DNA of 11,311 nucleotides from Paracoccaceae bacterium. GTDB lineage: Bacteria; Pseudomonadota; Alphaproteobacteria; Rhodobacterales; Rhodobacteraceae. Positions 1 to 5,653 of the stretch are shown piece by piece. How positions within the stretch are numbered: position 1 is the stretch's first letter; each line of letters opens with the position of its first letter. The DNA lies in contig JALXER010000345.1 of assembly GCA_027069385.1 (NCBI GenBank), positions 1-11,311 of the forward strand, in the 5' to 3' direction. Position numbers and translations under genes: made by a program. The notes beneath the pieces are model-generated. The model was not told the DNA's origin. It did not search any database and saw nothing but the letters and a program-made list of their open reading frames with translations.

Positions 1-23
1 GGCTAAGGGTGTGGCGTGCTGAA

Positions 24-78
24 GCCCGCCCTACGCCCGCCTCACGTCCGTCTTATGCCCGCCCTGCACGCACCTGCA
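24..78. repeat. Degenerate 11-bp tandem repeat, about five units
   Basis: Five consecutive 11-base units can be read: GCCCGCCCTAC (24-34), GCCCGCCTCAC (35-45), GTCCGTCTTAT (46-56), GCCCGCCCTGC (57-67) and a decayed ACGCACCTGCA (68-78). The period is not a multiple of three, which argues against coding. It is close to one helical turn. A short hairpin precedes it: GGCG (13-16) pairs with CGCC (27-30), with inner GC pairs and a TGAA loop. Function is unknown. Confidence 0.55.
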
Positions 79-111
79 TCTTCATTCTTCTACAAATACT
101 CTCAGGGGGGA

Positions 112-207
112 GCGACGTATGTCGCGAGGGGGCGGAACGCCCCCCTGCCGACCGCAGGTCGGCCCGGCCCAAAGGGAAGCCCTTGATTGCGTAAGCAATC
201 ATGGGCT
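112..207. repeat. Cluster of four consecutive hairpins downstream of trcR
   Basis: Four back-to-back inverted repeats are visible: GCGAC/GTCGC (112-125, loop GTAT), GGGGGCG/CGCCCCC (128-144, loop GAA), GCCGACC/GGTCGGC (147-163, loop GCA), and AGCCC-T-TGATTGC/GCAATCA-T-GGGCT (178-207, loop GTAA, 12 pairs around one T:T mismatch). On the minus strand this is the 3' flank of trcR, so it may act as its terminator or a stable 3' RNA end. A minus-strand tract with GAGAGTATTTGTAGAAG follows (about 84-104). From memory, similar arrangements recur between genes in Rhodobacterales genomes, so a dispersed REP-like element is the likeliest reading; this cannot be proved from one copy. Confidence 0.6.
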
Positions 208-233
208 GGACTGCGGGAGGGCTCCGGTTCAGG

Positions 234-965
234 TTAGTCGTTCGATTTATCGGTATTGGGCAGGTTAAACAGGCTGTCGGCATCCAGTACTTTTTCCCCG
301 GGCTTCTCTGATTCGCCCAGTGCAAAATTTTCAAGGCCCGAAATGTTCGACGGCATCGGGCGGTTCTCTTCCATTTGCAGGCTTTGCTCGGTACTCACCA
401 GTTTCATCCGTTCTTCATCGGACATTACGCCGCCTTCTTTGGCTTTTTTGGCAGCCGCCTTGGCTACTGCCGCATCCAGTTCGCCCTGTTTGGCCATCCC
501 CAACGCCACCGGATCAATGGGCTGAATATTACTGATATTCCAGTGGGTCCGTTCGCGAATAGCCGTGATCGTCGGCTTGGTGGTGCCAACCAGTTTCGAG
601 ATCTGCCCGTCGGTCAATTCGGGGTGGAACTTGACCAGCCATGCAATCGCCGCCGGGCGGTCCTGACGTTTGGACAGCGGCGTATAGCGCGGCCCCTTGC
701 GCACGGTTTCGCCATCGGCCGCCGGGTTGTGCATCAATTGCAGCTTGGCCTTGGGGTTTTCTTCACACCGTTTGATTTCCTCGGCGGTCAACTGTTTATT
801 GGCAATCGGGTCAAACCCCTTAACGCCTACAGCCACCTCGCCATCGGCAATGCCGTTTACCTCCAGCTCGTGCAGGCCGCAAAACTCGGCAATCTGCTTG
901 AAATCCAGCATTGTGTTATCGATCAACCACACTGCGGTTGCTTTTGCCATAATCGGTAAGGCCAT
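234..965 (-). CDS. trcR: DUF1013 family cell-cycle transcriptional regulator TrcR
   Basis: This 243-residue protein matches the DUF1013 family, which is nearly confined to alphaproteobacteria. The N-terminus (MALPIMAKATAVWLID, followed by residues resembling QIAEFC-LHELEV-GIADGEVA-G-KG-DPI) is typical. A helix-turn-helix-like stretch lies at about residues 117-145 (TDGQISKLVGTTKPTITAIR). The C-terminal half is charged and probably flexible. In Caulobacter the family member TrcR associates with RNA polymerase and affects promoters of cell-cycle genes; the same cytoplasmic role is inferred here. I chose the ATG at 965 because GGAG lies 8 bases upstream and the family begins at this point; open frame further upstream (to 1118) lacks family similarity. 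It is transcribed divergently from the RNase T2 gene across a 109-base gap. Confidence 0.9.
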   Translation of the reverse strand: MALPIMAKATAVWLIDNTMLDFKQIAEFCGLHELEVNGIADGEVAVGVKGFDPIANKQLTAEEIKRCEENPKAKLQLMHNPAADGETVRKGPRYTPLSKRQDRPAAIAWLVKFHPELTDGQISKLVGTTKPTITAIRERTHWNISNIQPIDPVALGMAKQGELDAAVAKAAAKKAKEGGVMSDEERMKLVSTEQSLQMEENRPMPSNISGLENFALGESEKPGEKVLDADSLFNLPNTDKSND

Positions 966-1074
966 GTTCAAATCTCCTGCGCCAATCCCATTGGTCCCCG
1001 TTACCGAAAACTGGTTGCGCGAGGCGCGCGGTTTAGAGGTTTTCGCGGGGGAATTGTCCCTGTATATAGGGGAT

Positions 1075-1713
1075 ATGAAACAATTGATAAAGAGCTTTAT
1101 TTGCGCCCTGATTGCCACGCCGGTTTTGGCCGACGGAGAGACCGCCGGTGATTTCGACTATTACGTCCTGTCCCTTAGCTGGACCCCGACATGGTGCGCA
1201 CTTGAAGGCGATGACCGTGGCTCTGCCCAATGCGATGACGATACCGGATTCGGCTGGTCGCTGCACGGGTTATGGCCACAAAACGAACAGGGCTGGCCAT
1301 CGTTTTGCACGACCGTGGCGCGCGATCCCTCGCGTGGGCAAACCGGTGGTATGGCCGATATCATGGGCTCGGGCGGGCTGGCGTGGTACGAGTGGAAAAA
1401 GCACGGGCGTTGTTCGGGCCTGGCGGCTGACGACTATTTCAGCGCCGCGCGTCAGGCCTATGAAAGCATCAACCGCCCGCCGATTCTGCGCCAGCTGACC
1501 GATGCCATCTCGGTGCCTGCCAGCGTTATCGAGGCCGCCTTTCTCGAGGTCAACCCGCAACTGTCGCCGGACCAGATTACCATCACCTGCAAATCCCATC
1601 TTATCCAAGAGGCACGCATCTGCCTGACCCGCGACTTGCAACCGCGCGATTGCAGCCCCGAGGTCGTGCAGGATTGCACCCTTGATGATGCCCTGATGCA
1701 GCCCATGCGATGA
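1075..1713 (+). CDS. Secreted ribonuclease T2 family protein
   Basis: This 212-residue protein is an RNase T2-type endoribonuclease that cleaves single-stranded RNA through a 2',3'-cyclic phosphate. Residues 1-19 form a signal peptide (ending PVLA), so it should act in the periplasm or outside, like E. coli RNase I. Both catalytic segments are intact: HGLWPQ at 64-69 (His64) and WYEWKKHGRC at 104-113 (Glu106, Lys109, His110). Eight cysteines remain after the signal peptide (41, 53, 78, 113, 172, 183, 193, 201), enough for four disulphides. The AGGGG before the ATG at 1075 is only 2 bases away, an unusually short spacing; a TTG at 1054 is an in-frame alternative, but the signal peptide fits the ATG. 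The gene overlaps the next by ATGA, so the two are probably translated together. Confidence 0.92.
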   Translation: MKQLIKSFICALIATPVLADGETAGDFDYYVLSLSWTPTWCALEGDDRGSAQCDDDTGFGWSLHGLWPQNEQGWPSFCTTVARDPSRGQTGGMADIMGSGGLAWYEWKKHGRCSGLAADDYFSAARQAYESINRPPILRQLTDAISVPASVIEAAFLEVNPQLSPDQITITCKSHLIQEARICLTRDLQPRDCSPEVVQDCTLDDALMQPMR

Positions 1714-2633
1714 AGGCGGTTCTGGCTGCGCTATTGCTGCTTGCAGCGCCGGTGGCCGCACAGGAATTTGTCGCCGCCGGAGTCCCGCGCGCCTTGGCGC
1801 AAGGCCGCGATTATCGCGCGATCTTTACCCACTTGAAAGACAAGGGGTTTAGCGTTTTTTTTCCAACATTTCAATATGTTGAAAGCCCGCAAGCGGCGGG
1901 GTTCGGGTTTGAATCCGACTTTCTGCCGCCCTGCTCTGCCGATGATCCTGCCTTTGTGGCGCTGCGTGAAACCGGCATTGGCCTGATCGTTCCTGCGCCG
2001 TTGCTCTATCCTGACCCGGCGCATTTACCCCCCCTTGAGCGGGACCCGTTGCGCGCGCTGATTACCTGCGCCGGCACCGGGTTGCGCGGGGTTTCCAGCT
2101 TTGACGAACCGGTAAGCAACGGTATTTCCCTTGAACAGGTACGGGCGGTTTATGCGCGGGTCAAACGGATTGACCCTGCACTTGACGTGCTGATGGTGCA
2201 TGCGCCTTTGCCGGATAACCGTCACGATGCCATCGCACAACCGCTGCGACAGGCCTATTTTGAATCGGTCCGGCAGTTCAGTATGGCGGCCGATATCGTC
2301 GGGTTTGATATCTATCCCTATCCCGAGGGGTTGACCGGTCTGGCCTCACCTTTTCAGCCCGACGGGCCGGTTGCGGCAGATACGCTTGTCGCGGATTATG
2401 CACGCTGGCTGGCACAGGCCCTGCCCGACAAACGGCATTTGATGGTGTTACAGGGTTTCGCCTATGCGGATATGTTCAAAGAGCTTGGGCCGGATTGGGC
2501 GGTTGCGCCTTCGGCCTTGCAAATCGACCGGATGGTTGCCGGTTCGGGCGATGCGACGCTGATTATCTGGTGGGGGCAGGCGGCGCTGGGCGATATCGAC
2601 CAAATGCCATGGGCGGCGATTTCGCGGCCCTAG
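1710..2633 (+). CDS. Exported protein of unknown function, glycosidase-like TIM-barrel character
   Basis: This 307-residue protein is not one I can assign to a named family. Residues 1-17 are a clear signal peptide (hydrophobic run ending PVAA). The body alternates predicted strands and helices as a TIM barrel does. Several strand ends carry acidic or aromatic residues that resemble glycoside hydrolase active sites: SSFDEP at 129-134 (Asp132, Glu133), LMVHAP at 161-166, DIVGFDIYPYP at 195-205 (Asp200), LMVLQGFAY at 244-252 and LIIWWGQ at 284-290. Two cysteines lie at 75 and 120. The start codon sits inside the stop region of the RNase T2 gene (ATGA), implying coupled translation and a shared extracytoplasmic location. 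Carbohydrate or cell-wall hydrolysis is only an inference from the motif pattern; a non-enzymatic barrel is equally possible. Confidence 0.75.
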   Translation: MKAVLAALLLLAAPVAAQEFVAAGVPRALAQGRDYRAIFTHLKDKGFSVFFPTFQYVESPQAAGFGFESDFLPPCSADDPAFVALRETGIGLIVPAPLLYPDPAHLPPLERDPLRALITCAGTGLRGVSSFDEPVSNGISLEQVRAVYARVKRIDPALDVLMVHAPLPDNRHDAIAQPLRQAYFESVRQFSMAADIVGFDIYPYPEGLTGLASPFQPDGPVAADTLVADYARWLAQALPDKRHLMVLQGFAYADMFKELGPDWAVAPSALQIDRMVAGSGDATLIIWWGQAALGDIDQMPWAAISRP

Positions 2634-2652
2634 CCCTGCCTTACAAACAGAA

Positions 2653-2679
2653 ATGGCCGCCGACATACGTCGCGGCCAT
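2653..2679. terminator. Hairpin terminator between convergent genes
   Basis: ATGGCCG, then CGAC, pair with GTCG and CGGCCAT around an ATAC loop, giving 11 pairs with one bulged C. It sits between the convergent stops at 2633 and 2708. The T-rich flank (TTTCTGTTTGT read on the minus strand) makes it most convincing as the terminator of the cold-shock gene. On the plus strand it is followed by AAATAATATAAC with no T run, so it is a weaker terminator for the RNase T2 operon. Confidence 0.7.
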
Positions 2680-2707
2680 CCCAAATAATATAACAAATAG
2701 GTTTTGA

Positions 2708-2917
2708 CTAGTCGTTCAGAACCAGATTGGTCGCTGCTTCGCGGCCATTGCGGCCCTCTTCCAGATCATAGCTGACTTTCTGGTTGTCCTGAAGCCCCTG
2801 CAACCCTGCGCGTTCAACCGCAGAGATATGCACGAATACGTCTTTTCCACCCTCATCGGGGGCGATAAAGCCGTAACCTTTTGTTCCGTTAAACCATTTG
2901 ACGGTGCCAGTTGCCAT
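2708..2917 (-). CDS. CspA-family cold-shock protein
   Basis: This 69-residue protein is a single cold-shock domain that binds single-stranded RNA and DNA and acts in the cytoplasm as an RNA chaperone. It has the standard length for the family. The RNA-binding motifs are intact: KWFN at 7-10, RNP1 KGYGFI at 13-18 and RNP2 VFVHI at 27-31, giving the surface aromatics Trp8, Phe9, Tyr15, Phe17, Phe28 and His30. The ATG at 2917 has AAGGAG 7 bases upstream. A long gene-free stretch and a leader hairpin lie upstream, which fits the structured 5' leaders usual for this family, but whether expression is cold-induced or constitutive cannot be read here. Several paralogues are normal in alphaproteobacteria, so I give no exact gene letter. 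Confidence 0.95.
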   Translation of the reverse strand: MATGTVKWFNGTKGYGFIAPDEGGKDVFVHISAVERAGLQGLQDNQKVSYDLEEGRNGREAATNLVLND

Positions 2918-2940
2918 CCGCCTTCTCCTTCATATTGTAA

Positions 2941-2969
2941 CCACCCGCAGGATGCGGCGGATCTGGTGG
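2941..2969 (-). promoter_or_regulatory. Leader hairpin upstream of the cold-shock gene
   Basis: Read on the minus strand, CCAC pairs with GTGG and CCGCA pairs with TGCGG around a TCC loop, with a seven-base bulge (AGATCCG) on one side. The structure ends about 9 bases before the AAGGAG ribosome binding site, so it would lie in the 5' leader if transcription starts further upstream. No convincing -35/-10 pair was found, so the transcript start is unknown. A role in translation or mRNA stability is inferred. Confidence 0.35.
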
Positions 2970-3252
2970 TCTTGGGTCTTATGTCATGTATCAATTCCGT
3001 GCGAAACCGCGAAAGGAACCGTGAAAGACTTAGCTCACAAGCCAACTCATGCCTCAACTATTGACCAAAATCAAGGCTATTGCGCCGAATCCTGTGTAAT
3101 AGACGACAAATCACGCCGAATTAGCGCTATTTTGACCTTTTCAAGGGTGGAATCGCGCCGTTTTTGTGTGGAATCAGCATATTTCGGAAAATACCAAATG
3201 ATTCTTGCCGAGTCGGGCTTGACCTATCAACAAATTGTGATCAGCTAGGCGC
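2970..3252. other. Gene-free region between divergent cold-shock gene and rsmJ
   Basis: The 335-base gap between the two divergent starts (2918-3252) is visibly richer in A+T than the genes around it. Apart from the leader hairpin and the three TTGA...GGTCAA motifs, I see no RNA gene and no open frame with recognisable protein character. Promoters for both flanking genes should lie here. TTGACC at 3219 could be a -35 for rsmJ, but no good -10 follows at 16-18 bases. A TGA at 3238-3240, in frame with rsmJ, rules out a longer rsmJ. Confidence 0.5.
3061..3230. repeat. Three copies of the motif TTGA-N(2-4)-GGTCAA
   Basis: The minus strand reads TTGATTTTGGTCAA (3074-3061), TTGAAAAGGTCAA (3144-3132) and TTGATAGGTCAA (3230-3219). 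Each is an inverted TTGA/TCAA pair with a constant GG and a spacer of 4, 3 and 2 bases. Starts lie 71 and 87 bases apart. They could be binding sites for one regulator serving the divergent promoters. A near-copy, TTGACCGTTTTCAG on the plus strand, lies at 5594-5607 before the small exported-protein gene. Confidence 0.4.
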
Positions 3253-3840
3253 ATGGGTTCGGATACGCCGTTACAGATCGATTTTACCAGCGGAGCCGTG
3301 GCGCACCGGATGCGGTTTGGTGGCGGGCGCGGGCAGGATTTGCCCAAGGCGGTCGGCATGAAACAAGGGCGCAATCCGTTCGTGGTCGATGCAACCGCCG
3401 GGTTGGGGCGTGATGCATTTTTGCTGGCCTCGCTGGGCGCGCGGGTAACGATGATAGAGCGCTCGGCCCCTGTTCACGAACTATTGCAGGATGCCCTGCA
3501 TCGCGCCGCGCCCGATTTGCCCGAAATCATTGGCCGAATGACGCTGGTTTTCGGTGATGCTCGCGAGTTATTGCCCACCTTGCGCCCCGATGTGGTTCTG
3601 GTGGACCCGATGCATCCGGCGCGGGGCAATTCGGCGCTGGTCAAGCGCGATATGCGCCAGATCAGGGAAATTGTCGGGCCGGATCATGATGCGCTTGAGC
3701 TGATGCGCGCGGCATTGGCGGCGGCCACGAACCGGGTGGTGCTGAAATGGCCGCGACGGGCGGCGGATATGGACGGGCTTCGAAAGCCCTCGCACCAAAT
3801 CATCGGGAAATCCACCCGATACGATGTGTTTATGGTGTAA
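3253..3840 (+). CDS. rsmJ: 16S rRNA (guanine1516-N2)-methyltransferase RsmJ, short form
   Basis: This 195-residue cytoplasmic enzyme should transfer a methyl group from S-adenosylmethionine to N2 of G1516 (E. coli numbering) of 16S rRNA in the small subunit. It aligns well with E. coli RsmJ: DFTSGAVAHRMRFGGGRGQ (10-28), the SAM-binding DATAGLGRDAF (46-56), the acidic IER (68-70), GDA (101-103), the catalytic-type DPMHP (118-122), SALVKRDMR (127-135), and VVLKWPRRA (162-170). Compared with the roughly 250-residue E. coli enzyme it lacks about 50 N-terminal residues, and a TGA 12 bases upstream shows that this is real and not a mis-chosen start. The ribosome binding site is weak (TAGG). It stands alone, convergent with the amidase gene 15 bases downstream. 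Confidence 0.9.
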   Translation: MGSDTPLQIDFTSGAVAHRMRFGGGRGQDLPKAVGMKQGRNPFVVDATAGLGRDAFLLASLGARVTMIERSAPVHELLQDALHRAAPDLPEIIGRMTLVFGDARELLPTLRPDVVLVDPMHPARGNSALVKRDMRQIREIVGPDHDALELMRAALAAATNRVVLKWPRRAADMDGLRKPSHQIIGKSTRYDVFMV

Positions 3841-3855
3841 CCCGACGCGCGCCCG

Positions 3856-5187
3856 CTATTGCAGCGCCACTTCCATGGCCGTACCAAGCCGCAGAATCCG
3901 GTTTTCCTGCATGGGTTGGCCCATGACCATGATTCCGGCACCCGGCGTATCGGTCGGCAGGGTCAGAGCGCACCCGCCCATCAGATTGCCAATACGGGTA
4001 TTGTTCAGCGCCAGCAGGTTTTCCGAGATAAAATAGTCGTTATCGCTTAACAGGCGTTCCCGATCGGGCGGCAGGATCGACGAACTGGGGATCAGCACCG
4101 CGTCAAACCCTGCCGTCAGTTCGGCATAGGTGGCGCGAATGCGTTTCAGCTCCTTCCAGCCGCGCACATATTCGGCGCCCGACCACGATCTTCCGGCTTC
4201 GAACCGCTGGCGCACCGGTTCGTACATCTTGTCGGGCTCGGCCTGAATGGTCTCTCCCCATTGCGCCCATGCCTCGACCACGAACAGACAAGCGGCCAGA
4301 TCCATTGCCCGCCGCACCCCGTCATAGCTGAACCGGCTGATCTGTGCGCCAGCGGTTTCAAACCGGTGCAACGCCGTTTCAAACGCCGCCATCGGCCCGG
4401 GCCGACAATTGTCGAGCGCCACGCTCTCCAGCACTGCCAACCTTGTGCCGCGCAGGCTGGCCCCGCCCGGATCGGGTGCGGTCGCACCGCCCAGCGCCTC
4501 GACCAAAAGCCCCGCATCCTCGACCGAGCGGCAAAGCGGCCCCACCGTATCGAACTTGGCGCAAAGCGGCACAACGCCCTCCAGCGACAGCAGCCCGCTG
4601 GTTGTTTTCAGCCCGACCAGATTGTTCCACGCCGCCGGAATGCGCACCGACCCGCCGGTATCCGACCCGATCGCCGCCGCCGCCAGCCCGAAGGCAACCG
4701 AGGTCGCCGCACCCGATGACGACCCCCCGGGGGCCAGCGCCGGATCGTTGATATTGGGTGGCGTTTGGGTAACCGGATTCAGGCCAAGGCCGGAAAAAGC
4801 CAGCTCGGTCATGTGGGTCTTGCCCAGACAGACCAGACCGGCGCGGGTAGCATTGGCCAGCACCACCGCATCATGGTCCGGCACCCGACCTTTCAGCAAA
4901 CCAGAACCGGCCTCGGTCACGACACCGGCGCTGTCAAACAGGTCTTTCCAGCTGATCGGCACCCCGTCCAGCACCCCGCGCCGTGTACCGGTTCTGGCCC
5001 GCTTGGCAGCGGCCTTCGCCTCGGCGCGGGCGCGGTTTTCGGTCAGCCTTGCATAGATTTGGTCGTGAAAGGGGTGCGCGTTGATGGCACCCAGATAGGC
5101 CTCGGTTAATTCAACCGGATCAATGCGGCCCGCGCCAATTGCGCGCCCCAAATCTGCGGCGCGCATATTCAACCATTTTTCAGTCAT
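3856..5187 (-). CDS. Amidase signature family hydrolase
   Basis: This 443-residue protein belongs to the amidase signature family, which hydrolyses carboxamides to acid and ammonia. The Ser-cisSer-Lys triad is intact: Lys81 in GVPISWKDLFD, Ser156 in the GGSSSG loop (154-159), and the nucleophile Ser180 in GSDTGGSVRIPAAW (174-187). The 24-residue distance between the two serines equals that in other family members. No signal peptide is seen, so it is cytoplasmic. It resembles GatA, but there is no gatB or gatC beside it and the C-terminal half is divergent, so a stand-alone amidase is more likely; the substrate is unknown. The ATG at 5187 has a modest ACGGGG site; Met8 is an alternative start. 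It follows the small exported-protein gene on the same strand after 73 bases that contain a possible terminator. Confidence 0.9.
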   Translation of the reverse strand: MTEKWLNMRAADLGRAIGAGRIDPVELTEAYLGAINAHPFHDQIYARLTENRARAEAKAAAKRARTGTRRGVLDGVPISWKDLFDSAGVVTEAGSGLLKGRVPDHDAVVLANATRAGLVCLGKTHMTELAFSGLGLNPVTQTPPNINDPALAPGGSSSGAATSVAFGLAAAAIGSDTGGSVRIPAAWNNLVGLKTTSGLLSLEGVVPLCAKFDTVGPLCRSVEDAGLLVEALGGATAPDPGGASLRGTRLAVLESVALDNCRPGPMAAFETALHRFETAGAQISRFSYDGVRRAMDLAACLFVVEAWAQWGETIQAEPDKMYEPVRQRFEAGRSWSGAEYVRGWKELKRIRATYAELTAGFDAVLIPSSSILPPDRERLLSDNDYFISENLLALNNTRIGNLMGGCALTLPTDTPGAGIMVMGQPMQENRILRLGTAMEVALQ

Positions 5188-5210
5188 TTGAATGCCCCGT
5201 TTGCCAAACC

Positions 5211-5229
5211 TGGCCCCAGACTAGGGCCA
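5211..5229 (-). terminator. Possible weak terminator after the small exported-protein gene
   Basis: TGGCCC (5211-5216) and GGGCCA (5224-5229) form a six-pair stem with a seven-base loop, between the stop of the small exported-protein gene and the amidase start. Read on the minus strand it is followed by GGTTTGGC, not a proper T run, so termination may be partial. A second short palindrome, GTTTG/CAAAC, lies at 5199-5209. Confidence 0.3.
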
Positions 5230-5260
5230 AGCTGTCGCTTAGGCAATTACCGGAACGAAA

Positions 5261-5575
5261 TTAATAAAATACCCATTGCGATTCGACGCAGACGTTGACT
5301 CCACGGCTTTCAACCGAATCGCCATCGGCAAAAATCGCCTTGAAATCCCACATGCAATAGCCCGAACCGTCATCAAAATTCATATCCTGATAATATCCTG
5401 ACTCCAGCACCTGGCTACCCAGCCAATCACGACCCCAAGAATTAGAACCCTGATTAGAGGCGTAAAACTCCATCATGGTTACGCCGGTTTGATTGGAAAT
5501 GGACATCCAGCGATTCTCGGCGCTGGCTGAAATGGCGCTGGCCAGAACCAGTGCAGAGGCAAGTAAATAACGCAT
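5261..5575 (-). CDS. Small exported protein of unknown function
   Basis: This 104-residue protein has a signal peptide (residues 1-19, ending SASA before Glu20), so it is periplasmic or secreted. The mature part of about 85 residues is rich in aromatic and polar residues and looks all-beta. It has the pattern SISNQTG (25-31), WGRDWLG (47-53), Cys74-x-x-Asp (C74, D77), FADGD (82-86) and Cys96. From memory this resembles a loose family of small alphaproteobacterial exported proteins without a known role. The two cysteines could form a disulphide. The ATG at 5575 has AAGGAA about 6 bases upstream. The coding sequence is visibly richer in A+T than carB and the amidase on either side. It lies 78 bases after carB on the same strand; co-transcription is possible but no functional link is evident. 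Confidence 0.8.
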   Translation of the reverse strand: MRYLLASALVLASAISASAENRWMSISNQTGVTMMEFYASNQGSNSWGRDWLGSQVLESGYYQDMNFDDGSGYCMWDFKAIFADGDSVESRGVNVCVESQWVFY

Positions 5576-5653
5576 AACTTTTCCTTTTTACATTTGACCG
5601 TTTTCAGCGGTTATTTTCCGATAGTGTGATGCTTTCGCAGTACTTTGTCTAAA

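Noticed and set aside
1..233. CRISPR array or tRNA in the repeat-rich left end
   Set aside because: The 11-bp units are contiguous with no spacers, and no cloverleaf with a TPsiC-like GTTC arm and acceptor stem could be drawn from the hairpins.
53..334. Small minus-strand protein across the hairpin cluster
   Set aside because: The frame overlaps the 3' end of trcR out of phase and consists largely of hairpin sequence; the translation reflects the repeats, not a protein family.
966..1118. Longer N-terminus for trcR starting at 1118
   Set aside because: The 51 extra residues overlap the RNase T2 start and do not fit the family, while the ATG at 965 has a good GGAG and the expected N-terminal sequence.
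3219..3249. sigma-70 promoter for rsmJ from TTGACC at 3219
   Set aside because: At 16-18 bases downstream the candidate -10 hexamers (such as CAGCTA) match the consensus poorly, and TTGACC is better explained as part of the repeated TTGA...GGTCAA motif.
3856..5187. Amidase as GatA of the tRNA amidotransferase
   Set aside because: No gatB or gatC gene lies nearby and the C-terminal half does not read like GatA; the shared triad is common to the whole amidase family.
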